Below, piece by piece: positions 12,691 through 24,711 of a stretch of DNA of 64,000 bases. This stretch comes from Moniliella sp. 'wahieum' (lineage: Eukaryota > Basidiomycota > Moniliellomycetes > Moniliellales > Moniliellaceae), in contig RSEE01000026.1 of the NCBI GenBank assembly GCA_003971905.1, positions 673,203-737,202 on the forward strand. The letters are read 5' to 3'. Position 1 is the stretch's first letter; the number at the start of each line of letters is the position of its first letter. A program made the translations under genes and the position numbers. The notes under the pieces are model-generated. The model saw only the letters and a program-made list of their open reading frames with translations. It did no database searches and was not told where the DNA came from.

Positions 12691-12936
12691 GATGATTTCT
12701 TCCCTGAGCCACCTTGAAAAGAGTAAACAGGTAGAGGAGGTGGTGGTGGTGGTGATGTGGCCATCTCGTCTCCGAGTGCAACCTGGCCTTCCACCTGCGC
12801 GTTTCGGAATGGCGGGCGGGCGGGAGACGAGTGCGCGACGCGGCGACGCGGCCGGGAAATACAATGTTCAATTTCTTGCCGTTCGGCAGGTATATTACTG
12901 CCTCCCTCGTTAGAAAGACTGGAACTGAGAGCATCA
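12691..12936. other. RFC promoter region
   Basis: This 246-bp gap lies between the RFC start codon (minus strand) and the tRNA-Met gene. It carries a GGTGGTGGT run at about 12739-12754. No coding signal. Confidence 0.5.
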
Positions 12937-13035
12937 GCTTCGTTGGCGCAGTTGGCTAGCGCGCAGGTCTCATACGCCTGTATGAGTGGAAGCCACGTCA
13001 TCCTGAGGTCGCCAGTTCGAGCCTGGCACGAAGCA
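12937..13035 (+). tRNA. tRNA-Met (CAT), elongator, with 25-nt intron
   Basis: The acceptor arms GCTTCGT (12937-12943) and ACGAAGC (13028-13034) pair fully, followed by discriminator A at 13035. The D arm is GCGC...GCGC, and the T arm GCCAG-TTCGAGC-CTGGC is perfect. The anticodon CAT is at 12971-12973. An intron of 25 nt (12975-12999) follows A37, the standard nuclear tRNA intron site. Stem bases 27-30 pair with 40-43, and the 31/39 U-U pair is as in yeast elongator tRNA-Met. The mature length is 74 nt. A T7 run right after position 35 of the tail (13036-13042) is the Pol III terminator. Confidence 0.93.
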
Positions 13036-13042
13036 TTTTTTT
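13036..13042 (+). terminator. Pol III terminator of tRNA-Met
   Basis: Seven T residues directly follow the tRNA discriminator base. Confidence 0.85.
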
Positions 13043-13314
13043 CTTCCCCCAGAAGATGTGGGTGCGTTTCTTTCTTGAAGCTTGAAGGCTGAAGGGCCCC
13101 AGGGACGTGAGGCTGAAGAGAAGCGAGGGCCGTCTCCAGCGGAGGAGGGGCGACAGGTGGGCGCGCAGAGGCGGCGGGCGGGGAGCGTGAGTACTGAGTG
13201 GTGGGTGACAGACCCGCTGCCTGCGCGCCGTCTGGCCATTCCCGCGCTGACGTCAGCCTTCCGGCGCAGTGGGCGGCGGCAAAACGAAGCTCGAAGCAGC
13301 TTTTTTCCGCGCGC

Positions 13315-15212
13315 ATGCTCCGACTCGCCATCGGCACCCGCCTGCTTGCCCGCTGCCCCCGCCGCACCATGACCACCGCCGCGCTCACCCCCCAGCAGAT
13401 CCAGGAGCAGATCAAGGCCCAGGGCGCTGCCCTCCGCGCCCTCAAGGCCGCCCCCGACGCCGACCCGGCCGCGGTCGAGGAGGCCACGGCTCACATGAAG
13501 GCCTTGCGCGACCAGCTGGCCAGCGTCTCTGTCGGGTCGGGCGGAAAGTTGGAAAAGGAGCTGAAGAAGCGGCAGGAAAAGGAACGCAAGAAGGCCGAGG
13601 CTGCCGCTCTTGCTTCTGCCAAGGCCCAGGAGGGCTCATCCACCTCGGCGCCCGCTGCTGCTGCGTCGGCAACGTCTTCTGCCCCCCTCCTGCGCAAGCG
13701 CAAGCCCCGATGCCGCCCCCGCCACGGACGGAAAAATTGCAGTCAAGACGCCCAAGGGCACGCGCGATTGGGACCCTGTGTCGATGGATGTGCGTCAGCG
13801 GATCTTCAAGACGATCACCAAGGTGTTTGAGGCCCATGGAGCCGTGACCATTGACACGCCCGTGTTTGAGCTGCGGGAGATCTTGACGGGCAAGTATGGT
13901 GAGGATGGGGGTAAGCTCATTTACGACCTGGCTGACCAGGGGGGCGAGATCTCGTCGCTGCGATACGACTTGACTGTGCCGTTTGCGCGCTACGTTGCGA
14001 TGCACCCGACGAAGCTGGTGGAATTAAGCGTTACCACATTGCCAAGGTGTACCGGCGGGACCAGCCCGTGATGACCAAGGGTCGGTTCCGTGAGTTTTAC
14101 CAGTGCGATCTGGACATTGCCGGGCGGTACGATGCCATGTTGCCCGATGCGGAGATTCTGCAGGTGCTGAGCTCGGCACTGCAGGCGCTCAAGATTGGAA
14201 AGTTCACCATCAAGCTCAACCACCGCAAGATCCTCGATGCCGTCTTTGCCGTCTGCGGCGTTCCCGAGGCCAAGATCCGCACCATCTCCTCTGCCGTGGA
14301 CAAGATGGACAAGCTTCCGTGGGAAGATGTGCGGGCGGAGATGGTGGAGGAGAAAGGGCTGGCGCCCGAGGCGGCCGACTTGATTGGGGACTATGTCAAG
14401 CTCAAGGCGGGTCCGGCGCATGCCGACTTGCTCGCTCTCGTCGAGCGCTTGGCCCAGGACAGCAAATTGTCCAACAACAAGGATGCCCTGGCTGGGCTGG
14501 AGGACATGCGCTTGCTCTTTGCCTACCTCGAAGCGTTGGGGGTGAAGGATGTGATCAGCTTCGACCTGAGTCTGGCTCGTGGCTTGGACTATTACACGGG
14601 TATTATCTACGAAGCGGTTACCGAGGGTTCCGCTCCGCCCTCGGCCGAGGGAGGCAAGGCGCTGGCGCAAGCCACACCCGAGGGAGAGGAAGTCGACGAG
14701 GCTTCTGTTGGTGTCGGCTCCATCGCGGCCGGAGGCCGATACGATAAGTTGGTGGCATGTTTGGGAGGGAGGACGTGCCGTGTGTTGGGGTGTCGATTGG
14801 GGTGGAGCGGGTATTCGCCATCAAGATGGCTGCTCTCAAGAAGGCCCACACGGGGCTCACTGCGCGCGCGAAGAAGACGCAAGTGTTTATTATGAACCTT
14901 GGGCCTGGCATGGTGGCCGAACGCCTGGCACTGGCCAAGCAGCTGTGGGACGCTGGCATCCGTGCCGAGTTTATGTACAAGGTCAAACCCAAGGCAGCCC
15001 ACAACTTTACTCAGATCGAGCGGGACCAGACACCGTTTGCGGTGCTGGTCGGGCCGTCGGAGTGGAAGGAGGGCAAGGTGCTGGTCAAGGCCCAGCACGG
15101 TAAGGGATCGACCGAGGGTGCGTCCAAGGGCGAAACGGTGGCCCTGACCGACTTGGTTGCCTACTTGCAGCGCCGCATTGCACAGGAGGCTCCCGATTCG
15201 GATGAACTGTAG
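13315..15212 (+). CDS. HTS1: Histidyl-tRNA synthetase, likely cytosolic and mitochondrial forms
   Basis: Class II synthetase that charges tRNA-His. Two in-frame ATGs exist. From 13315 the leader [18 protein letters not shown] is Arg-rich with no acidic residue, like a mitochondrial presequence. From 13369 the protein begins [19 protein letters not shown], a WHEP-type helical domain. Next come [10 protein letters not shown], motif 2 ([16 protein letters not shown]), the His-specific [12 protein letters not shown], motif 3 ([13 protein letters not shown]) and the C-terminal anticodon-binding domain. It ends PDSDEL at 15210-15212. Frame changes occur near 13700-13730, near 14022 and near 14758. 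At the last two, one extra G in a GG run restores the conserved KLGGIKRYH and LVGMFGRE. No intron was seen. A WHEP domain is common in animal and some fungal HisRS. Confidence 0.93.
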
Positions 15213-17228
15213 AATTGTGATTCCACTTACCTCTCCTACTCTTCATACATGACCGCTTGCTCCTATCTCTTGAATCAGCTTCAAATCAGTCCCATAACCA
15301 CGTACCCTGTTCTGTGGGGATCAAGGTAGCAACGTGGTTATCCTTGCAACCTTTGAAGGTGACCAGTGAAGCTAGTACGTTTAAGATGTTGAACTGGCAA
15401 GTTGCAGAAGTAGTTAACCCACCCGTTGTTTATTGCAGTAGTCAGCCTCCTCACACACAACCTCAGTATTGCTGCACACGCTTGACGTTGCTATGGAGCC
15501 TCCGGCGTTCACCTTCGCCCCTGGGCCTGGGCCTGTCCACATGCTTGTTGGACTTGCCACCCCCGCCGGCTCGACCTATATGGTCTTGACTTCACAGCCT
15601 CTGCCCTTCCCTGTCCTTGCTGCCAAATCGACCGGACCGACTCCTGATTATAGCTTACCTGCAGCAAAAAGGTTAAAGACCATCAGTGAAATCGATCCTG
15701 GTCGATTGAGGAGTAGCGGGAAGAAGTTGTTTGGAGGGGCAGACACAGGTCTAGCAAAGTCTAGAGCTATAGGATGCATCAATCCGCTGCCTCCCTGGCC
15801 CCCCTTTCATCTTGACTTGCATCTGCAGTGAGCATACGCGACCAAATCGTCAATCACAGAGACGACAAGTAGAGTATTAGGCGCCCACACTCTCCCTCAT
15901 TGTCACTGGTTGTTCAAAACGCGGCATAGATTGATACCTGCGATCAACTCGAGAGACAGGTTGCAAGCCACTCGAGTATCTCTAGTATACAGTTTGACCC
16001 AACCCCACCTTTTGGTTTTGGTCGGCGAAACGTCGACCCACAAGCCAAGGTACCGGGGAGAAAAGTAACCACCTCTACAGTGCCCTGCAAGGTATACCAT
16101 TGAAGTGAGTGCGGTGCATTCACGTCCCGCAACGCCACGGCCGATTCCACATGTGTGGCCATACTAGGTCGAGCCAAAAGGAAAAGGTCCGTTGAGTGGT
16201 ACAGAACGTTACGGACTCTCGGCGGTTATGTAGTGGCCATTTACCAGTGCCTAGGCACTCTGATCTACAACCCCTGCACTCCTTCATGTTCTTTAATAGC
16301 CAGGTGGTGTCGTGGGTTGGTAGCTTGCCAGACCGAACCTTCAACTTCCCTATTAACTAGACCCCGTCTACCACTGATGGGCCATGGGTGTACATGGGTG
16401 TAACGTGCTCGCCTGCATGCCATTCGAATCATCGATTGGAATCATCGAGTTGGTGGAGACGGAACCAGCAGAAAAAAACGAAGATGATATCGATGAAAAG
16501 AGCCCTGGTCCTGTAGTTGGGTCTGAGAGCTGGGACGTTTCTAGAGAGAGCAGAATATACATCGCCACATTGGTGTAACCAGAGCTTGAACAGGCGCGCG
16601 GGGGGTGATCCGTGAAGCTTGAAGATCCATCAGGGGAAAGAACGACACAGGTCATGCATCATGCCAGAGTCATATAGATAGGCGGTAGGGAGCCCGCTGA
16701 AGACCACAAATAGTTGTATCTGTACGAGTCAGGCAACACGAGTGAGACCAGGTGCCAAGGGAAGCAAAGAATGCACTGGTATTAGGAGAAGGGATAACAG
16801 GATCGGCGAGAAGAGCGATGAGAAGATTTTCCGATTAGCTCGAAGAGGACCGTGACAGTATGTACAAGACTATATAAATTTGCACACGAGAGGAGGATAG
16901 GTAGAGCACATGGAGATGAGAGACCCGCTCCAGAGCGGGGGTTGGAGGGTGGTGATACAGTAGGAGGCCAGACGGCCAAGTTTTGCAAGGGCAGCGCGTG
17001 ACAATGCCCAGGTGCAACACAAAAGGGGGAGAAGAAAGGAGGGATGAAGAGGACCGTGGGCAAAGGCAAGAAAAACAATCGTCCCATCTTGCCAACCGCG
17101 ACCTCGGTGAAGAGGTTAAAGGTGACTTGTGAATCGTGGGAGCTGAGGGGGGCAGACGAAAGCGAGTGAAGCAGTTCCCTAACCCATTACGAGAAGAACC
17201 TTGGGGGAAAAAGTGCCGTCGGGGCTTT
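15213..17228. other. Gene-poor stretch between HisRS and the barwin-like gene
   Basis: No confident gene. A frame at 15493-15831 (+) encodes 112 residues starting MEPPAFTFAPGPGP, with a KRLK patch. A frame at 16384-16578 (+) encodes 64 residues, acidic in the middle. Both are unknown and may be chance. Several minus-strand frames between 15900 and 16655 suggest an old degraded element, but I find no domain. The last ~400 bases are probably the 3' UTR of the next gene. Confidence 0.4.
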
Positions 17229-17626
17229 TTAAGGAGCAACAATGTGCACGCCCTGCAGCTCACCCTCCTCCAGAGGAGCAAGAGCCGAGAAGACACCCTT
17301 GGTAGCGTCCAGGTGCGACGCGTCGCAGCCCTCGCAAAGGTCGACAACCGTGACGGCAACCATCTTGCCGTTGTAGTGCAAGTGAAGCTCTTGGTTGCAC
17401 GAGTAGGGGCTGTCGGACGACATGGCAACGACCATGTCGTTGTCCGAGGGAGTGGGGCCACCGCACGCGGGGGCGTCAAGGGACGAGCCAGCGTACCACG
17501 TAAGGGTGCCACCGGTGTTGTCGGAAAAGCGCTTGCCATGACCTCGCGGTCAGCAGCAGGGATGGCGGCGGCCGAAACGACGGCAGCGGCAGCGGCGACA
17601 GTAGCGAAAACAGTGGAGAACTGCAT
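17229..17626 (-). CDS. Small secreted barwin-like (RlpA/DPBB-fold) protein
   Basis: The start codon is at 17624-17626 on the minus strand. The first ~20 residues (MQFSTVFATVAAAAAVVSAA) form a clear secretory signal peptide. Beyond a one-base shift near 17540, the mature protein reads TLTWYAG, then CGGPTPSDNDMVVAMS, NQELHLHYNGKMVAVTV, VDLCEGCDASHLDATKG and FSALAPLEEG. This is the double-psi beta-barrel pattern of small fungal secreted proteins related to barwin and expansin, with conserved cysteines and an HLD segment in place of the catalytic Asp region. About 132 residues, stop TAA at 17229-17231. Homologues are apoplastic or cell-wall proteins; the function of most is unknown. Confidence 0.85.
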
Positions 17627-20600
17627 GGTGAAGAAGCGAGGCAAAGAAGGCGAAGGGCGCGAGAGGCTGAGAGAGAGGAGGAGAGGTGGGTGTGGGGGAA
17701 AGGCTGGATGGGCGAGAAGAGAGGCAGGTTATATACGCGGGATGCCCCAAGAGGCGCGCTTGGTACACTCCTTCTTGTTTGGGGAGGGGGGGGGGGGTTG
17801 CGTTGCGGTGCGAAGAAAACGGGGGGAGGTGCAAAAGCGCAAAATTGCCAATCCAGCGGCGGATGTTTCCAGGGGATCTACTCGCGTGTCTCAGCGGTGT
17901 GGATGCCGGGTGTGCGAGCAGGCGATTCTGCGATTATGTCAGATCTCAGAAGCCCAGCGCATGCCCCCCCGGGCGGGTGGGAACATGTGAACTGGGTACC
18001 CACTGCTCGGTGCGCTCCCGTGCGGCGACGGCGTGGCGGAGGAACCATGCAGCTGCCCGAAAAGGGGGGTGGGGGAGGCGAGGGCGCCTGTGCGGCTGCG
18101 CGGCACGAGATGGGTGTTGCGCCGGATACGTCTCATCTCAGAAGAGGGGGGCTGGCGCTCTCACGCGTCTGTCACAAGCGTCACCTGCCCCGTGTCACGC
18201 GGTGCCGGCCAGCCACAGAGCCAAGCAGGCCCCCCCCCGGGCCACTAGAGCCTCCGGCGAGGCTTGGAGGCAACAGAATGAAACACAGCCCCCCCCATCC
18301 AACCCCCTCGATGCGGATCTTTGCCGATCCGCGCTTGCGTTGCACGGCGACTGCCCTGCCGCCGCCACCGGCTGGCCTGGGCTGGCCCGGAACCGATTCC
18401 AGGGCCGCGCCGCCTGTCGCGGAAATTTTCGTCCAAATCTCAGGCAATAGGCCGGTTGGGCCGTCAGCCAGTAGGGTTGGCAGCCGTTAAATTTCCGCCG
18501 GGCTGAAAAGGCGGGACGGGGTTGGGCCATCGATTCGACGAATGATCGGGAGGGTGAACTAAATTGGGGTGCTCGGGGCGCCGCCTCAGTGACTAGTAAG
18601 GTCTGAGGGTGATTAATGATTAATGATTGGGGCTGATGCGGTGGCTGGGGGAGGGGGGGTGCGAACAAGGCCCGCACGCGGTCAAATGTTCAATCTCAGC
18701 TCGCGGAGCGCGCGGCACAGGCGCCGCTGTGGAAGCCACCAGCAGGTGACTAGGTGACTGTATCAAACCTATGCCCCCCCCCCGAGCAGCCGGGCCGACT
18801 GGGCCAAGCCAGGTACTCGTCACATGTCACAGACTCTTGCCCGATGCGTTCGTTACACAGGAACGAACTACCCCAGGCTGCCTTCTCACACGTATTCACA
18901 TGTCACATCGAATTGTTCAAGAAGATTCAAGTTGTTTACCGGCACCACGCCAGCATCCGAAGCAAAAATCTGCGTTCGATTAGATAATCGCCGTCTTGTT
19001 GATGAGTGTGACGCGGATGGCAATTAGTCATCAGGCGTGTGCCTGTTCGCACGCGGCTTCTCACGTGGGGTGGCAATGCCATAATGCATCGCAGCCCGGT
19101 TTCAATATTTTTGTCGTCGCGTTTTCTTCTACCCCCCCGACCCAGTAATCAAACCCCACGCCACGGTTCCATCACTTTGGGATCCGCCCCCCAAATTACT
19201 CAGGCGACGCCACCCACCCCAGCCTGATGCGCGTCATACGCCCCTCACAACAGCGCCCCAACCGCCCACCGCCCTACTTTTTCCCATCGGCTAAGCATCC
19301 GCCCCGGCCGACCTCCCTCGAACCTTTTTTGCGACATCTTGGCAATTCTCAATGCCTCAGCAACTCTCAGCTCTTCTTAGCGTCACCCCTCTCAGCTCTC
19401 TGTACTCAGCTGCTCAAGCCGGATAGCACCCCGAGAGACCCAACACATGCCATCGCGAATGTTGTCTTCATATCCACACGCCATTGCGTCACCGACGACC
19501 GCAACGCCTCTTGTCTTCCTAATTTCACCCCCTGCCCTTTGGCGCACGTGAGATGGCCAAGATATGCCACTAACGTCACGCGCTTCACACTCGTGCAGAG
19601 TGCCTCAGTCACAAAGTAGATCCAAACAATGCATAGCCGCGCTGCATAACCAAAACAGACCGCGATAAGTAAGACGACCGTGTCCGCGCCGTGTCGATCT
19701 ACCCTCACATCGAGCTCCCTCCCTCGCTTCAATGTCTTCGACCAGCTCTAAGCTTCACACCCTTCACACTTTCAAGATTAACCCGGTATAACCGGATCGC
19801 CCGGAACCGGGGGAACCCATGTACTCTCTAGTCGCGCTTTTTGCCAATTGTGCCCGGATGACGGACACGGTCTCGGCCCACAGTTTAACCACACCCCACC
19901 GGCGGTCGTCAACGCGTCAACGTCGTCAACATTCACCGTGAACATGGTTACCAGATCGAATTGGTTCGTCCGAGCATCATAGCTGGAACACTCTCTCAGA
20001 TCTTCTCAGGATCTCAGGCCTCAGGGCCTCAGGCGGAGATGCTGAGGGAGGCACCAGAACCCCTCCCTGGAGCCCCCCAACGGCTTAGACTGCGTCATCC
20101 TGTTGGAGCTTGACGCTTGAATGTGGCATTTGACCAATTTGAAAGTTGGCACCCTATTTCGGGCTCGGATGGTCGAGGGTGGTGGGACGGGAGGGCAAGT
20201 AGAAAAGCACACAACCACGGTCCTATGTAATCCAAGCTTCAACTTGAAGTCTCTCCTTAATAAGCCGGAGGTTAGCTGCCCCACAGCGACGGACCATGGG
20301 CCACGGGCCACGTCCTCCCCCCCCCCTGCTCTGCGTACTACTACGTAGCGCCCTTTTGAAATTGACCAGTGGCGCGTATGCAATGACGTTGACGCTTTGA
20401 GCAGTACCAGGAACATGTGCTGCTAGCGTTTAAGCAGAAGTTATAGAGCTTCGCGTGTATCGCTTATCGCGTAGCCTGGAATAGGCAGGAACTGGGGGCT
20501 CGGCCACAAGACGAGGGTTGCGGCGCTGCGGTCGCTTGGTGGGATTGCCGGAAAGAGAAGGTTGAAGAGTTGAACGTTCAACGTCTGTGAGCTCATATCG

Positions 20601-20825
20601 AGCACATGCACACCCTCGATGCAATTCCCACACCCTTCCCTCTGGATCTGAAGCTTGGAGCTAGCTTGAAGCTTGAAGCGAAAGAGGGGTGGCCGGTTGG
20701 GGGGAAGGCGTAAGGTTCCCAGGTCCCGGAGGGTCCCTCGGTTCCTTTTACTCCATGTTACCGACCGGTGAAAATCCGATCAGGCGGCACATGGCACACA
20801 TGGCCCAGGGCTGCACGTGCACATG

Positions 20826-20925
20826 GTCGACCGGGGTCACGCGTCACGCGTCACGGGCACATGGGCAATGGTGCGTGGCCACGCGGTCACAGGTCACATT
20901 CACAGGTCACGCGGTCACGCGGTAA
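20826..20925. repeat. GTCACGC/GTCACGG short-repeat cluster
   Basis: Ten or so copies of GTCAC followed by G-C or A-G-G are packed into 100 bases, some directly tandem (GCGTCACGCGTCACGG). Similar words recur at 51112-51136. Confidence 0.65.
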
Positions 20926-21330
20926 TGCCTCAGTACTACATAGGCCCGCAGGTTGCGCTGATTCATGATGGCGCTGATGCACTGATGATCGACATGCTCC
21001 ATCCTCCATCAAAATCATCGATTCGAATCGACTGGATCGGCTGGGTCAATCCTACCCCAGTACCCAGTACCCAGCGTTGCATCCTCGATGGTCCCAAGCA
21101 GCCAGATCGTCGACCGTCGATCGTTGATCGATGATCCATGATCGATCCCAACTCGTTCAGCTGGTGGTATGCGTAACGCGTAACGTGAACTGGGGTTCGC
21201 GCCTCCTCCCCCTCGTGCTGAAAATCTTGGCGACGGGGATGGATCGATGCGCAGGATTCAAAAGTTGCATTGCATTGCATTGCAATTCGTTCGATCTCGC
21301 CTACAGCGTACTGGATCGACTCCATTGACC

Positions 21331-21398
21331 TTCAGCTTCAAGCTTCAAGTTCCAAGTTCCAAGCTCCAAGTTCCAAGCTTCAAGCTTCAAGCTTCACG
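21331..21398. repeat. TTCAAGC/TTCCAAG tandem repeat
   Basis: About nine imperfect copies of a 7-8 base unit, many containing the AAGCTT palindrome. A TGCAT repeat lies just upstream at 21264-21284. Confidence 0.7.
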
Positions 21399-22030
21399 AG
21401 GCAGGATGCAGGATGTATGACGCATGGCGATGAGGATCAACAACATTCGGATCGACCTGGCGCTAATTAGTAGAACGTGGACCGAACTGAGGGACTAGTG
21501 AGCTATAGCGAGGCCTGGGGCAGGCTCAGCGTGCCGAAAGTCTTAGCGCTCAGATTACCGCGAAGTGTAAGCGCGTAAGAGCCCCCGGGACTCTGAAACC
21601 TCAGGCTGAGGCCTCACAACCAGCCTTAAAGGCGCAGCAGGCGAAGTGGCAGAAAAGATGCAACGTTGAGGTGCAGATACAGACAGAGGACGAGGCTAGA
21701 GGAAGACCCAAGGCCAGAAAAGAGGCAACGTTGAGGTGCACAAGGGGGGGGAGGGACATAAAACCAGGGCATAAAACAAGGGTAAAGGGGGAGCTAAGCG
21801 AGGGCTGAGCCAGGTTGAGCCCCGCCCAGGTGCCGAGGCAGGAAGATACGTTAACGTTTAACGTAGCCCCCCGTCTCCCACTTGCATCGGAGACGGGGCA
21901 ACAAGCGCGTGCAGTGGGGCCCTACATCATTGGACGGACACGCATGCAAGCGAGAGAAGAGGGAAGAGGGTGGCCAGTGGAGGTGGCCAGTGGGGGTGGG
22001 GGTGGGGATGGAGTAGAGTGGTTAGGCCGG

Positions 22031-24711
22031 TTAGGGCGCACGAACGATCGCATCGGTCGTCTTGGCCACATCGACCATTTCCTCCACATCGTGCACACGC
22101 ACAATATCTGCCCCTCCAAAGATGGCAGCAGCACATGCCGCCGCACCAAACACACGTTCCTTTGGTTCCGTCCGGCCCGTGACCGAGCCCAGGAAGCGTT
22201 TGCGGCTGGCACCGACCAAGACAGGGAAGCCGGTTAACCGAGCATGGGGCGTGGTCAGGTCCGAGCCAGCTTCCACTTCCATGGGAACGAGCGGGGGCGA
22301 GCCAGGACGGGAGGGCAGGGCGCTGCCCCCTGGGTGGGACGCAGCGGGGGAGCGCGGACTGGTACTGGGCTGGGTGAGCTGCGCCAGGTCCCGAAGAAGA
22401 GTCAGATTGCCCTGTTGGTTCTTGGCGAACCCAATGCCCGGATCGAGAATGAGGTGCCAGCGTCGGACCCCAGCCTGGAGCGCGTCCCGCACCCGCTCCT
22501 GCAGTTCCACCCGCACCCCCGTCAGCACATCGTCGTTCGCATACCTCGTAAGCGAATTCATCGTGTTACTGTCCCCGCGCATGTGCATGCAGATGAACGG
22601 TACCCCCCACCTGCGTGCCACGTCCAAAATCGCAGGGTCTCGCTCGCCCCCCCACTCACATCATTGATCACGTTGGCCCCGGCCTCGAGCGCAGCTTGAG
22701 CCACAGGCGCATTAAACGTATCGATCGAAATGGGGACGGTCACGCCAGCTGCCCGCACGGCCTGGATCACCGGCACAATCCGAGCAATCTCCTCTTCAAT
22801 CGTAATCTCCTTCGTGCCGGAGCGGTGGAGAGACCACCAACGTCGAGCATGTCGGCGCCCGAGGCGACCATCTGCTCAGCCTTGGCAACGGCCGAGGGAG
22901 CTGCGAGGTGGTCCCCTCCATCTGAGAAAGAGTCTGGGGTGGCATTCAGGATACCCATGACCAGGGTCTTGCTGCCCCAGGACCACAAGGTGGCCGGGGC
23001 CGGCGGCACGGCAGTCGCCAAGGGTCGAGGCGCAGGTACAAAGCTGACCCGGCGAATGCCCTGGTCGCCAGCATAGTCAGGCGAGTGGTGGAGCAAGCTC
23101 AACAGCTGCGCCGTCGTCTTGGATGCGCCAGGGTGCTCGTAGTGCGGCAAAATATCCACAAGTGGACGAAGCACAAACTCCCGCTCCTTCATCAAGGGGT
23201 GGGGGATGATCAGGGTAGGACCCTCCTGCACCTCCATGTGGTCGTACAACAAAATATCTAGGTCGACCGACCGGGGGCCCTTGTCAGGCACATGCTCCTT
23301 ATCCCGCCCAAGGGCTTGCTCAATCTCTTGACACGCCCGTAGCAGCTCCATGGGCGTCAAGCGCGTGGCCAGGCGAACAGCACCATTGAGGAACTTGGGC
23401 TGGTCCACCACGTACATCGGCGGCGTCTCGTACAGGAAAGAGGTGTCGACGACCCGGATGGAAGGGTGCGCCTGCAACAGATCGACAGCCCGCTCAAGGT
23501 TGCCAAAGCGGTCGCCTAGGTTGGCTCCCAGCGCGACAGCAGCCAGGTGCCAGCCATGCTCGGCGCTAATGGGTTCACTCGTCTGGCTTGGCAAGACAGC
23601 CGACACGGTCTGAGCTGCCTCCTTCTCCTTCTCCTTCTCCTTTGCCTCTGCCTTCTTCTCCTTCTCGTCCTCCTCAAAGAAGGCACGATCACGCTCATCT
23701 CCACGCCAGCACTGCGGGCAAACATGATGGCCGAAGGCTTGTCCACCCGCACTCGGATCCGGTCCACCCCATTCTGGCTAATGGCCACACGGGCAATGGA
23801 AGTCGCAAGTGACTCGACCGTCTTGTGCGACGAGGCGGCAACATAGTCGGTAATGCTGCGGACAATGGTGCGGAAATTGTGAGGCCGAGAGACAGTGTCC
23901 ATCTGACTTGACTGTGGCGGCGCTTGGCCTGACGCCGCCGCTCGTCTCCACTAAAGATGGTCAAGTTGACCAAGATGTTTTGCTTGTCCACCCGTTCCCA
24001 CGGGTTGATTCCAATAAAGGCATTGATCACCAAGTCACGTACAAATACTTTGTCCTCCGCTGCCCAGTGGGACGTAGGCGACAGATACAGTGCCTGCAAA
24101 GCAGGCGTGAGAATGTCGCCTTCGGCCTCGAGAAAGTACGTCGCTCCACGTTGCTTTTGAACTCTATCTTCCGCCAGGTGGGCACGGTAGTCAAACTCAC
24201 TCCCGTCGGGCGCAACAAAGTCCTCCGCTACTCGTGTCACCTCAATCTCGGCACTGTGCGCGTGCAACAGACCCGCGGCTTGGACACACGCAGCGTCACC
24301 CCAGGCGCATGGCACACGTACAAACACACCTTGGCCAGCCCATCCTGTTCGGTCCACAGTTAGTATGCCAGTCCACGTGCCCTGTGCGAAAGAGGAGGAG
24401 GGAGAGGGAGAAGGAGGGGAGGGGGGGGGGGGACGTACAGCCAACGCCTCGAGGGAGCGGTAGCGCGCATGAGCGCAATGTTTCTCAAGGGCCTTGGTGA
24501 GCGTGCCATAGTGCAGCGAGTAGGGCAGGTGGTCCGTTCGACCTGCAGCGGCAATGTCCGTGTGAACAATGGCGTCAATCCGCACCGGTTGGGGCGACCG
24601 GCGTTCCCAGTTGTCCACGCCGACCAGCATGCGCACCTCGAGCTGCGTGAGCGCAATCAGGTCGGGCAGGCCGGGCATGTGGGGCGCAGCAGCAGGCACG
24701 GAAAGTGACAT
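22031..24711 (-). CDS. FOL1: Trifunctional folate enzyme: dihydroneopterin aldolase / HPPK / dihydropteroate synthase
   Basis: The start is MSLSVPAAAPHMPGLPD at 24709-24711. Two dihydroneopterin-aldolase modules come first (DLIALTQLEVRMLVGVDNWE, then FVRDLVINAFIGINPWERVD). Next is HPPK (ALGANLGDRFGNLERAV, FLYETPPMYVVDQPKFLN, DLDILLYD), then DHPS (VMGILNATPDSFSDGG, GADMLDVGG, SIDTF, ANVINDVSGG, ILDPGIGFAKN, FPVLVGASRKRFLG, RVHDV). The three steps make dihydropteroate from dihydroneopterin. One intron, 24345-24438 (94 nt, GTACGT...CAG), lies in the first module. Frame shifts fall near 24260, 23910, 23690 (a CTT-rich run), 22810 and 22650. The DHPS part is the sulfonamide target in fungi. The stop is just before 22031-22033. 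Confidence 0.95.
24345..24438 (-). other. Intron in FOL1
   Basis: GTACGT donor at 24438 and CAG acceptor at 24345, 94 nt, with a poly-C tract after the donor. It joins LEALA to DGLAKVCLY in the first aldolase module. Confidence 0.75.

Larger units (their letters stand above)
17627..22030. other. Repeat-rich gene-poor region
   Basis: About 4.4 kb with no supported gene. It contains homopolymer runs, GTCACGC-type repeats (20826-20925), a TGCAT run (21264-21284), a TTCAAGC/TTCCAAG run (21331-21398) and TCACATGTCAC-type words at about 18819 and 18897. Base composition shifts to lower GC between 18.8 and 21.5 kb. No rRNA or tRNA was seen. Confidence 0.5.

Noticed and set aside
12381..13487. 368-residue minus-strand frame across the RFC exon, the tRNA and the HisRS start
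   Set aside because: It overlaps three better-supported features. Its only meaningful piece, KKTLLLNN, belongs to the RFC gene.
15903..16655. Minus-strand copia-like retroelement
   Set aside because: The fragments contain no integrase, RT or zinc-knuckle motif that I can identify.
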